NCBI GenBank assembly: GCA_016297495.1
Contig: JAEDGN010000028.1
Coordinates: 1 to 32,903 of the forward strand
Reading direction: 5' to 3'
DNA from: Coprococcus sp.
GTDB taxonomy: Bacteria > Bacillota > Clostridia > Lachnospirales > Lachnospiraceae
Length of the DNA: 32,903 nucleotides
The notes beneath the pieces were generated by a model. It saw nothing but the letters and a program-made list of their open reading frames with translations. It made no database searches and was not told the DNA's origin. Positions 1-6,858 of the stretch are shown here, one piece after another (the first letter of the stretch is position 1; the number at the start of each line of letters is the position of its first letter). The translations under genes were made by a program, and so were the position numbers.

Positions 1-300
1 AGTTCCGGAAAACATCAGGGCGAAACCCGTATAAGCAGACGTGGCCGGAAGAGGCTGAGATACCTGCTGTTTGAAGCAGCATTATCGCTGGTGGGTAAGA
101 ACGAAGAGTTTAGGGAACTGCATGATTACTATACGCACCGGCCGGAGAATCCTTTGAAGAAAAAACAGTCGCTGGTGGCTGTGGCGTGTAAGTTTCTGAG
201 AGTGGCATATAAGATCCTGACAACAGGAGTTGACTATGACGCCGGAAAGATGCTGAATGACATCAAAAGACCACAGAAGCAGTTACCGCAGGCTGCATAA
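1..300 (+). CDS. IS110-family transposase, C-terminal part (5' end outside window)
   Basis: The frame is open from base 1 to a TAA at 298-300 and gives the last 99 residues of an IS110/IS116/IS902-type transposase. The visible part is the C-terminal (Transposase_20) domain with the conserved stretch GETRISRRGRKRLRYLLFEA, followed by the usual helical tail (RVAYKILTTGVDYD near the end). IS110 enzymes are DEDD recombinases guided by an RNA from the element's own non-coding end; their RuvC-like catalytic domain is N-terminal and lies outside this window, so activity cannot be judged. An internal ATG at base 91 exists but is not the real start, because homology continues to base 1. The non-coding stretch that follows is described separately. 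Confidence 0.88.
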   Translation, partial: SSGKHQGETRISRRGRKRLRYLLFEAALSLVGKNEEFRELHDYYTHRPENPLKKKQSLVAVACKFLRVAYKILTTGVDYDAGKMLNDIKRPQKQLPQAA

Positions 301-330
301 ACGCTGAACCTCCGACGTAGGATATTGCGG

Positions 331-393
331 CTGGAGTCAGGTGTCAAGGGCACGCCGTGCCGCTTCGTGTAAACCCTTGACACCTGATTCCAG
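331..393. repeat. Long near-perfect hairpin just downstream of the IS110 transposase
   Basis: Bases 331-350 and 374-393 are reverse complements over 20 positions with a single G-T wobble, and two more G-C pairs extend the base (329-330 with 394-395). The 23-base loop contains a further CACG/CGTG pair (351-354 with 366-369). There is no T-run after the stem, so it does not look like an ordinary terminator. It lies 31 bases past the transposase stop and probably belongs to the non-coding end of the insertion element. Confidence 0.7.
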
Positions 394-427
394 CCACGAT
401 AGAGAGTAATCAAGAGGTTAAGCTGGA

Positions 428-770
428 TTGTGCCCGTCAGGGCAATATAGAGCAGAAAACAACAGGAAAACGTCCACCGTAAGGTGCTGTTGTTGGAGCA
501 AAGTCAGTAATACAAACAAAGAATGAGCCAGTAGTCGGCAGGAATATTATCCGTGGGGCATGACCCTGTATTGGAGCTGAGCTGACACCCTGGTTATGGA
601 TATGCCAAACGAAGGAAGTTGGGACAAAGATCCTGTTAGACATGGGAGGTTGACGGCCATAGAGGGAAGGGTATACACAAGGCCATGTAAAGCGAAAAAC
701 AATGACGTTTTATTTCGTATACCCGAAACCACTATGTTTGGCACCCGATGCAGAGAAATATCCATGACTT
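428..770 (+). ncRNA. Candidate structured RNA: IS110 bridge RNA or group II intron 5' remnant
   Basis: No convincing gene lies between 301 and 852; the short ORFs on both strands have no family resemblance or ribosome binding sites. The stretch has several helices: 432-435 with 440-443 (loop GTCA), 458-465 with 487-494 enclosing CACC-GTAA-GGTG (475-486, a GNRA-type tetraloop), and three nested long-range pairs, 596-603 with 758-765, 604-610 with 736-742, and 669-676 with 717-724. IS110-type elements carry a guide RNA in a non-coding end, downstream of the transposase in the IS1111 group. GNRA loops and a GTGCC start at 430 also resemble the 5' part of a group II intron, although no domain V or reverse transcriptase follows. 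Boundaries and identity are inference. Confidence 0.3.
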
Positions 771-852
771 TGGCTCATTTATCTGAGATATGTAACTGAA
801 AATTCCTTGAAAAATAGGGAAAAAAGACTTGACTATATAGGGAGGAATAATT

Positions 853-3051
853 ATGCCAAAGTTTGTTTATTTATTTGAACTGGATTCTGTCAGAAAAACT
901 GATCAAGAAATAGAGATAGGCCAGAAAGCACTTTACAATGAAATAGTGTGTAATGGTAATGTTGTGGTTCTAACGTATAATCAGCTTGTTGACTCAAGAG
1001 GATTTTTCAGTCTGTTGGATGTTCCTCAATATTATGATAATATTATAAAGCTCTTTAAAAATGGTGCTATACGAATTTCTCAATACGAAGAAATCCGGAC
1101 CATTGCACAATATCTCATCAATTCATTTGATTATGATAAGGAATTTATTTACTCAGGATGGCCTTTGAAATCTACTCAGAAGCGGTTGTTAGCATTGATA
1201 AAACGAAGCCTGATCTACTCGGATCTGTCAGAAATAAACGGATATATTACAGGCATCAGGAGTGATGAGGATATTAAAGAACTGTTTATTGAAGTTAATG
1301 CCGATAAAGATCATGAACTTTGCAATACAGCACTAAGTTTGGATGACTGCAAAGAGATTTTGAAAGAGCTATATTGGTTGATTAAAACCGTTTTAAGATT
1401 GAGTGCCATGCATTCCATATATATTCCACCAAGAGATACCAGTGAATATAAAGATTTAAAATTTCATAATATTTTGGATGTTGTCCTTGAATTTAAAAGT
1501 AATGGTATTGACGGATTATGGGATGCAGCAGCGGATATAATAAAAGGATTAAAATGTCTTGGATGTGATAATAGATCTGTGTACATACATGAAATAAAAA
1601 ATATATATGATAAGCAATCATCATGTGATAAAAAAGTTTTTCAATACGCAGAAGCAATTATAAATCTTGTTTATAATTATGCTTGTGAGATAAGTATATG
1701 TAATATTTCAAAGCATTATAATATTGGTGAACTGGCTGCCGGATGTGATGAAAGAGTTACATTTGAATCGGATTTCTTTTGCAGGCTCGATCAGTATTGG
1801 GGTTTGGGTGATTTGGATAATAGATTTCTGACAGGAGAAACAAATGCCTTTGATGGCTTTAGCAATATTAAAGCAGTGCCGGATTTTGCCAAGGCTGTAC
1901 GAATAACTGAATATAGTGGAGAAGAAAAGGCTGTTGAGCGCAGGAGTATTCAGAGATATGAATATAACATACAAACTCAAAGAAAAAATCATGTAAAGTG
2001 TGTGATGAAATCAATAGGAAAAAAGATAGGACTTTCTGCTTTTTATATATTTGTTGCCTGTATGCTGGAATTTTCTTTTCAATTCCTGCAAAGTGTCGTG
2101 GATAATTCTGTAGAAATAGATATAACAATAAGGAATATTGTTGAAACGATCTTTTTTTTGATTTTTGCAGAGGAAATTACCACTTTTCTTTCAAATAGAT
2201 TTTCAGGATTAATGTCCTTGTCTGAAGCACTTGGAGGTATAGGACGATTGACAAAAGATGGATTCCATATTTTATTCAGAAAGGCAAAAACGTACATTAA
2301 TGATTGTAAAGATAATATAGAAAACAAAGAAGAGCTAAGTGAAGGAATAATGATCGATTGCATAAAATCCGATGCAATCAGGAAATACGAAAATACGAAG
2401 AAAGAGAAGAATTATTCAGCACTGTTTAAAATATCAAAGATTTATCCTATTGCCGATACAACAGATTCAGCTATTTTAAAGAATTTATTAAAACTTGAAG
2501 AACTTTATAATTATCATTTCGGAATTGTTTATAAAAGTAGATTTAATATGATGTGTGTAGACCCGATCATTGACAGTAATGGAGGATATTTCCCTTATGA
2601 AAGAATCATTCCAACAGCAGGTAATGGTGTTGTTATGGTTACGAAGCATAACAGTAATTTTGTTCTTCTGAAGCAATACAGACATGCTTCTAGAAAAATA
2701 CAGATTAGCTTTCCTCGTGGATTCGGTGAGATGGGGATTTTCTCCAAGGAAAACGCAGAAAAAGAGCTTAAAGAAGAACTGAAGGCAACAATATCGCAGC
2801 CTCCGATACTATTAGGACAGATTTATCCGGATAGCGGTTTAACAAGTTCCTGTGTAGACGTATATCTCGTAGAAATCGACGACTATTTACAAAAAGATGT
2901 TTATGAAGGTATATTGGAGATAATGGAACTCAGTGACAGAGAATTTAGAAATATGATCAATCAGGACGCAGAACAAAATCTATTTGATGACGGATTCACA
3001 CTGGCTGCATATGCGTTATATTTGGGGGACGGCAACATTACCAACAAATGA
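853..3051 (+). CDS. Membrane-associated NUDIX-domain protein with unrecognised N-terminal half
   Basis: 732 residues; ATG at 853 follows GGGAGGA. Residues 1 to about 380 match no family I can name; they open with MPKFVYLFELDSVRK and look soluble and mixed alpha/beta. Two hydrophobic segments lie near residues 393-414 and 427-447 and suggest membrane anchoring. The C-terminal part (about 545-732) is a NUDIX fold of the ADP-ribose pyrophosphatase type: VVMVTKHNSNFVLLKQYRHA, then a NUDIX box at 623-645 with KELKEEL in place of the consensus RELxEEtG. The metal-binding glutamates E638, E641 and E642 are present, while the consensus Arg is Lys and the following Gly is lost. NUDIX enzymes hydrolyse nucleoside diphosphates linked to another group; the substrate cannot be told here. 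The gene is visibly more AT-rich than the core genes and sits beside an insertion element, suggesting transfer. A role in defence or nucleotide signalling is speculation. Confidence 0.75.
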   Translation: MPKFVYLFELDSVRKTDQEIEIGQKALYNEIVCNGNVVVLTYNQLVDSRGFFSLLDVPQYYDNIIKLFKNGAIRISQYEEIRTIAQYLINSFDYDKEFIYSGWPLKSTQKRLLALIKRSLIYSDLSEINGYITGIRSDEDIKELFIEVNADKDHELCNTALSLDDCKEILKELYWLIKTVLRLSAMHSIYIPPRDTSEYKDLKFHNILDVVLEFKSNGIDGLWDAAADIIKGLKCLGCDNRSVYIHEIKNIYDKQSSCDKKVFQYAEAIINLVYNYACEISICNISKHYNIGELAAGCDERVTFESDFFCRLDQYWGLGDLDNRFLTGETNAFDGFSNIKAVPDFAKAVRITEYSGEEKAVERRSIQRYEYNIQTQRKNHVKCVMKSIGKKIGLSAFYIFVACMLEFSFQFLQSVVDNSVEIDITIRNIVETIFFLIFAEEITTFLSNRFSGLMSLSEALGGIGRLTKDGFHILFRKAKTYINDCKDNIENKEELSEGIMIDCIKSDAIRKYENTKKEKNYSALFKISKIYPIADTTDSAILKNLLKLEELYNYHFGIVYKSRFNMMCVDPIIDSNGGYFPYERIIPTAGNGVVMVTKHNSNFVLLKQYRHASRKIQISFPRGFGEMGIFSKENAEKELKEELKATISQPPILLGQIYPDSGLTSSCVDVYLVEIDDYLQKDVYEGILEIMELSDREFRNMINQDAEQNLFDDGFTLAAYALYLGDGNITNK

Positions 3052-3100
3052 GATTTACACAAAGTTAATCCTTCTGCGACAAGGAAATAAATAAAAAAAG

Positions 3101-3172
3101 GCAGAGTATGAAGAGATTTGCGATACCTATGATGCTTTCATGAATGATGAGCTTTTAAAAATCTTTTTATAA
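3101..3172 (+). pseudogene. Remnant of a second pRiA4b ORF-3-like gene
   Basis: These bases read AEYEEICDTYDAFMNDELL then KIFL and a TAA stop, and match residues coded at 4243-4299 in the fuller copy downstream (AEFEEICDTYETFMDDDLI). The 57 aligned bases are about 80 percent identical. No flanking part of the family is recognisable, so this is a broken fragment. The rest of the gap between 3052 and 3397 shows no gene, apart from a ten-codon reading frame at 3335 with a fair ribosome binding site. Confidence 0.7.
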
Positions 3173-3349
3173 TTACAACATGATTCTATTCTGTTCAACA
3201 AGCCGGAATGATTGCATTCTCACTAAGCGAAAGATACAACGTTTTTCGATCATGCGTCTCTGATTCGCTCTGCACTAGATTTGATGTAGAGAGGATTACT
3301 TGGAAAACAGAGAAAAAGGCAGGTGGTGATATTAATGAAAAACATTAGG

Positions 3350-3378
3350 TTGACACATGTCTGATACAATCCTATTCT
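3350..3378 (+). promoter_or_regulatory. Possible sigma-A promoter ahead of the frameshifted pRiA4b-like gene
   Basis: TTGACA at 3350-3355, a 17-base spacer, then TATTCT at 3373-3378. It would start transcripts about a dozen bases before the ATG at 3398, leaving little room for a ribosome binding site, and none is obvious. Confidence 0.4.
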
Positions 3379-3397
3379 TTTGCCATAGACAGCAGTT

Positions 3398-4691
3398 ATG
3401 TCAAATTTAACGTTGTATGTTATTTGTAATGACAGGGAGAATAGGGAATTGGAAGAGAAGAGACCGGAGGACAGGATATATACCGTTTACATCTGGAACT
3501 GGTGAGAAGGGGAGATCTGATTCGATTTGGCGGAGCTGAAGAGGAACGTGTAAAGGCACATATCCAGCAGGAGCAGGCCGAAAGGACAAGAGTGCTTCAG
3601 TCCTATGGCAACGTGAAACACGGTGATACCATCAGTCGTGATATTGCGGTTCCGGGCGATCTGCCGCTGTATGCATTACATTATGTAATTCAGAGATTAT
3701 TTGGCTGGCAGAATTGCCACCTGCACCATTTCCGGTTATCAGATGAAGCATTTCTTAAGATGACAGGGGACAATGCGGGTAAATGGAGCAGTCTGGTTGG
3801 TGTATTATTTCAGTCTCCGGAGATAGCCGATGAGGACAGATACTGGGCGGATGATTATGAGGATGGAAGTTTTAAAACCTGGTTAAAGAAAAAATATACC
3901 GGTCCCTATATGTCTCTCAATCATGGAGAGGGAATCCTTCAGAGTAAAATGGACGTTGCCCGGATGAAAATGTATGCGCCGTATATTGAGTTGATGTATG
4001 GGGAAGGATATGGCGGCGGAGAATTCATGTACATGGCTGCGGCAAAAAAGACGGGCAAAATAAGTAAAAAAACTGATGAAGAAAGAAAAGCCGGTATTGT
4101 ACGAAAAGTTGTCGTTCCCTTTGATGAGGCACCTGTGAGAGCCATCAGCCTGCTATTTGAAGGCGCTCCATATCAGATCCTGGAGAGACTGACCATAGAA
4201 GAAGTCCTTGTTTTCCGAGACAGGAGGGTCAATGATAAACTGGCAGAATTTGAGGAGATTTGCGATACCTATGAAACCTTCATGGATGATGATCTGATAG
4301 ACGATATTCAGCAGATTTTGGAAAGTGGCCGGGACGAGCCGTGGGAGCAGCCTTATACGCCTGCCTGTACAGATACATTGTATTACGAATATGATTACGG
4401 CGATGGCTGGATGGTCAGGATCACCGGAAGCACAGGATGTGCGGATCTTGTGGAAAAAGGACTCCTTACGAAGGATGATATTGATAAGGCGCTAATCAGT
4501 ATACTTACAAAATATAAGCCGGTCTGTCTCTTTGCTGATGGACTCCCCTACTTGAAGATGTGAGCGGCATTGACGGATATGTTCGTTTTTTGAAGGGGAT
4601 TAATGGGGATTATGATGACAGCGGCAGCCTGGAATGGGCGAAGAGTCTTGGATGGAGTAAGAGAGTAAGCAGGCCGGAAAATATGCTGTGA
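3398..4691 (+). pseudogene. Plasmid pRiA4b ORF-3-like protein, broken by two frameshifts
   Basis: The longest open stretch is 3502-4563 (GTG start, 353 residues) and holds the family core, including PLYALHYVIQRLFGWQNCHL and the acidic YYEYDYGDGWMVRI segment. That frame has no ATG or ribosome binding site at its head. The missing N-terminus lies in another frame from ATG 3398 (MSNLTLYV, ending EDRIYTVYIWNW before a TGA at 3503). The missing C-terminus lies in a third frame from about 4551 to the TGA at 4689-4691 (LEDVSGIDGYVRFLKG, then LEWAKSLGW), which fits the usual end of the family. Each junction, near 3503 and 4551, is explained by loss of one base. Either the gene has decayed or the assembly has two indels. 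The family (PF07929) has no established biochemical function. Confidence 0.75.
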
Positions 4692-4708
4692 TTTTATCTC
4701 CGGCCTGC
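4669..4708. terminator. Inverted repeat between convergent genes
   Basis: A perfect 10-base inverted repeat (4669-4678 with 4699-4708, arms GCAGGCCGGA and TCCGGCCTGC, 20-base loop) spans the convergent ends of the pRiA4b-like gene and immA, overlapping both stop codons. It may act as a bidirectional terminator, but neither side has a clear T-run. Confidence 0.35.
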
Positions 4709-5224
4709 CAGAAAATCGTTGTTAAGATCCACCGGCATCCGCATGGGATTGCCCCGTTCAACGAGACTGTAAAGCTTAAATGCGAAGAAAGGTGCAGGAA
4801 TACAGAGCTTCTGCGCAACGCTGAAGAAATCTGCGCCGCATGAATGAATCTCATCCAGAGCTTCCTCATCGTCAATGAGCAGATCGGCGGCGAAGAAATT
4901 GGCCTCGCGTTCCAGCTTGCCGGTTGCGGCATAGACATCAAAGTCCTGCATCGGCTGGATCCGAAGCTGGACTTCATGACGGATGATATGTCCGATTTCA
5001 TGGGCGGCAACAATGCGCTGTTCCTCCCTTTGGAGAAAACTGTTGACCACCACATATCTGGTTTTATTCTGAATGGTGGCAAAGCCCTTCAGACCGTCGG
5101 CCGGATAGGCTTCTGACATCCAGAGCTTCATATTGGGCGCAGCGTCGATAATCTCGAACGGGCTGCGTGTACCGTATTTCCTGTATAGCTTCTGAGCATC
5201 CTCAAAAGTAGTTATGTAAGTCAT
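4694..5224 (-). CDS. ImmA/IrrE family metallo-endopeptidase
   Basis: 176 residues from ATG at 5224, preceded by GGTGA; a GTG three codons upstream (5233) is an alternative. The zinc-protease motif AAHEIGHIIRHE gives HExxH, and the downstream LEREANFFAADLLI supplies the third-ligand glutamate typical of COG2856/PF06114. Proteins of this family cleave or antagonise XRE-type repressors in mobile elements (ImmA with ImmR in ICEBs1) or stress regulators (IrrE). The gene lies 30 bases after an XRE regulator on the same strand, so the two probably form an operon in which the protease inactivates that regulator. That is inferred from gene order and family. Confidence 0.88.
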   Translation of the reverse strand: MTYITTFEDAQKLYRKYGTRSPFEIIDAAPNMKLWMSEAYPADGLKGFATIQNKTRYVVVNSFLQREEQRIVAAHEIGHIIRHEVQLRIQPMQDFDVYAATGKLEREANFFAADLLIDDEEALDEIHSCGADFFSVAQKLCIPAPFFAFKLYSLVERGNPMRMPVDLNNDFLAGRR

Positions 5225-5254
5225 AAAAGTCACCGGCTTTCTTCTGTGGATCCA

Positions 5255-5686
5255 TCAGTCTTCGCCATTGTCATGAGCATTCGCTTTGTACTTTTTAGGT
5301 GTATACTTATCCTTCGCGATCCTCTTGGAGTCCAGAAATATCTGCTGCATCTCTGTCAGGAATGCAATCTGGTCTGTTTCGGAGAGAGAACCGCCGGCAA
5401 AGAGCTCCCTGGTCTGGGAAAGGATGGATTCCGCCTGCAGCTGACCGCGGCGGCCAAACTGATGGCCAACCTCCGTCATAAATTCTTCATTCTCTGTCAG
5501 AAGATAATTGACATCCACATCGAAAAGTCCTGCCAGCTGGGAATATACTTCCCGTTTCCTTGGGTAGGATGCACCCGTCTCATAACCAACGATGGTGCGC
5601 TGTGTTTTGCCGATTCTTCTTCCAAGCTCTGCCTGTGACCAGCCCTTTTCGGTCCGGAGTTTTTTTACCTTCTCTCCAAAATTCAT
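5255..5686 (-). CDS. XRE-family transcriptional regulator
   Basis: 143 residues. The start is ATG at 5684-5686 because AAGGAGC sits seven bases upstream; the longer open frame to 5824 runs through the promoter. Residues 1-65 are a helix-turn-helix of the Cro/C1 type (GWSQAELGRRIGKTQRTIVG, then the usual DVDVNYLL). The C-terminal 75 residues are charged and helical and may serve as a dimerisation or protease target region. It heads a two-gene unit with the ImmA-type peptidase. The consensus promoter and the palindrome over its start point suggest autoregulation. The pair resembles repressor/antirepressor modules of prophages and integrative elements, but no integrase or phage gene is visible nearby. 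Confidence 0.88.
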   Translation of the reverse strand: MNFGEKVKKLRTEKGWSQAELGRRIGKTQRTIVGYETGASYPRKREVYSQLAGLFDVDVNYLLTENEEFMTEVGHQFGRRGQLQAESILSQTRELFAGGSLSETDQIAFLTEMQQIFLDSKRIAKDKYTPKKYKANAHDNGED

Positions 5687-5708
5687 AATGTATGCTCCTT
5701 CTTGATAT

Positions 5709-5725
5709 GTGAAACTTAACTTCAC
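5709..5725. promoter_or_regulatory. Candidate operator palindrome over the XRE start point
   Basis: GTGAA-ACTTAAC-TTCAC is a 5-7-5 inverted repeat placed at the predicted transcription start of the XRE promoter, where a bound repressor would block initiation. Binding by the XRE protein itself is inferred from position. Confidence 0.45.
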
Positions 5726-5729
5726 TTTT

Positions 5730-5758
5730 ATTATATAGGTAGGAAAGTCAGATGTCAA
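5730..5758 (-). promoter_or_regulatory. Consensus sigma-A promoter of the XRE-ImmA unit
   Basis: Read on the minus strand: TTGACA (5758-5753), a 17-base spacer, TATAAT (5735-5730). Both hexamers are perfect consensus. The predicted start point, near 5723, leaves a leader of about 37 bases before the ATG. Confidence 0.85.
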
Positions 5759-5800
5759 GGAGTTCGGATAAAAAAGTAAAATGTAAGGAATTTTAAGAAT

Positions 5801-6256
5801 ATGGACAATAAAAACAATCATCAATTACTATATAGAATGATAACGGCAATATTTCTTCTGGCATGGATACTTTTTATTTTTCATAATTCCATGGAGAATT
5901 CTGAATTGTCTTCGTCCAGAAGCCTGGGGCTGCTGGCAGTGCTCGAACGTTATCTGGGAGAGAGCAGTTTTCTGACGGAGCACCTGCTGCGCAAACTGGC
6001 CCATTTCACAGAATTTGCGGTAGAAGGTGTTTTGTTGCTGCTGGTGCTGCGGGGATATACGGATAGAGTAACCCGATATATGGGATGGCCTTTGCTGGGA
6101 GGACTGCTGACGGCACTTACGGATGAAACCCTGCAGCTGTTTTCTGATGGCAGATCATCACAGGTGACAGATGTATGGATCGACTTTTCAGGGGTGCTGG
6201 CGGGAGTATTGACAGCGGCAGTGATTGTATGGTGGAAGAAAAACAGAAATAATTAG
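5801..6256 (+). CDS. VanZ-like family membrane protein
   Basis: 151 residues, divergent from the XRE gene; ATG 5801 follows a modest AAGGA. Several hydrophobic segments (about 10-28, 68-86, 93-112, 125-145) make it an integral membrane protein. VanZ-like signatures are present: RKLAHFTEFAVEGVLL in the middle and DETLQLFSDGRSSQVTDVWI before the last helix. The family is named for the teicoplanin-resistance accessory protein VanZ, but most members, including isolated ones such as this, have no proven role and this copy should not be read as a resistance gene. It appears monocistronic, ending in a strong terminator. Confidence 0.85.
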   Translation: MDNKNNHQLLYRMITAIFLLAWILFIFHNSMENSELSSSRSLGLLAVLERYLGESSFLTEHLLRKLAHFTEFAVEGVLLLLVLRGYTDRVTRYMGWPLLGGLLTALTDETLQLFSDGRSSQVTDVWIDFSGVLAGVLTAAVIVWWKKNRNN

Positions 6257-6279
6257 TGCCGAAGTTTTAGCACTTGCAA

Positions 6280-6318
6280 GGGGATATTTCCAAAAACCAT
6301 TGGAAATATCCCCTTTTT
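6280..6318 (+). terminator. Rho-independent terminator after the VanZ-like gene
   Basis: A perfect 14-base stem (6280-6293 with 6300-6313), a six-base loop and a run of five T at 6314-6318. A-residues before the stem are few, so it mainly serves the plus strand. Confidence 0.92.
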
Positions 6319-6361
6319 ATGTTAAACTTAATTGATTATATGACGTTAGAAGGAGCCTTAT

Positions 6362-6835
6362 ATGAATGTAACGATCTATACGGACGGCGCAGCCCGCGGT
6401 AACCCGGGACCCGGCGGCTACGGCGCTGTTCTTGAATATATTGATACAAAGGGACAGCTCCATGTGAAGGAGCTGTCGGCGGGATACAGGAAGACCACCA
6501 ATAATCGGATGGAGCTCATGGGGGTGATCGCAGCACTGGAGGCGCTGAACCGACCCTGTGATGTGACACTTTATTCCGATTCAAAATATGTGGTGGATGC
6601 CTTCAATCAGCACTGGGTGGACAGCTGGATCCGCAAGGGCTGGAAGCGGGGCAGGAATGAACCGGTGAAGAATGTGGATCTGTGGCAGCGGCTTTTGAAG
6701 GCAAAAGCGCCGCATCAGGTGCGGTTTGTATGGGTGAAGGGCCATGACGGCCATCCACAGAATGAGCGCTGCGACCAGCTGGCAACAACAGCGGCAGACG
6801 GAAGCAATCTGCTGGAAGATAAGATTGAAGGCTGA
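6362..6835 (+). CDS. rnhA: Ribonuclease HI
   Basis: 157 residues, the usual length for type 1 RNase H; ATG 6362 follows AAGGAG. It cleaves the RNA strand of RNA-DNA hybrids, removing primers and R-loops. The signature YTDGAARGNPGPGGYGAV opens the protein, and the DEDD set is complete: D8, E51 (NNRMEL), D73 (YSDSKYV) and D138, with the catalytic-loop His at H128 (WVKGHDGHPQNERCD). The basic segment SWIRKGWKRGRNEPVKN matches the substrate-binding handle of the E. coli enzyme. It is first in a co-directional run of RNA-processing genes; the next gene begins 23 bases on. Confidence 0.96.
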   Translation: MNVTIYTDGAARGNPGPGGYGAVLEYIDTKGQLHVKELSAGYRKTTNNRMELMGVIAALEALNRPCDVTLYSDSKYVVDAFNQHWVDSWIRKGWKRGRNEPVKNVDLWQRLLKAKAPHQVRFVWVKGHDGHPQNERCDQLATTAADGSNLLEDKIEG

Positions 6836-6858
6836 ACTGTTACAAATGGAGGTTTGAC

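Noticed and set aside
437..799. Short ORFs of 67-72 codons on both strands in the stretch after the transposase
   Set aside because: No ribosome sites, no family resemblance, mutually overlapping, and the DNA is better explained by RNA helices.
5687..5824. Upstream extension of the XRE frame by 46 residues
   Set aside because: It runs through the perfect promoter and the ribosome binding site at 5694-5700.
5801..6256. Glycopeptide resistance gene from the VanZ resemblance
   Set aside because: No vanHAX or regulator nearby; stand-alone VanZ-like proteins are common in Firmicutes without resistance.
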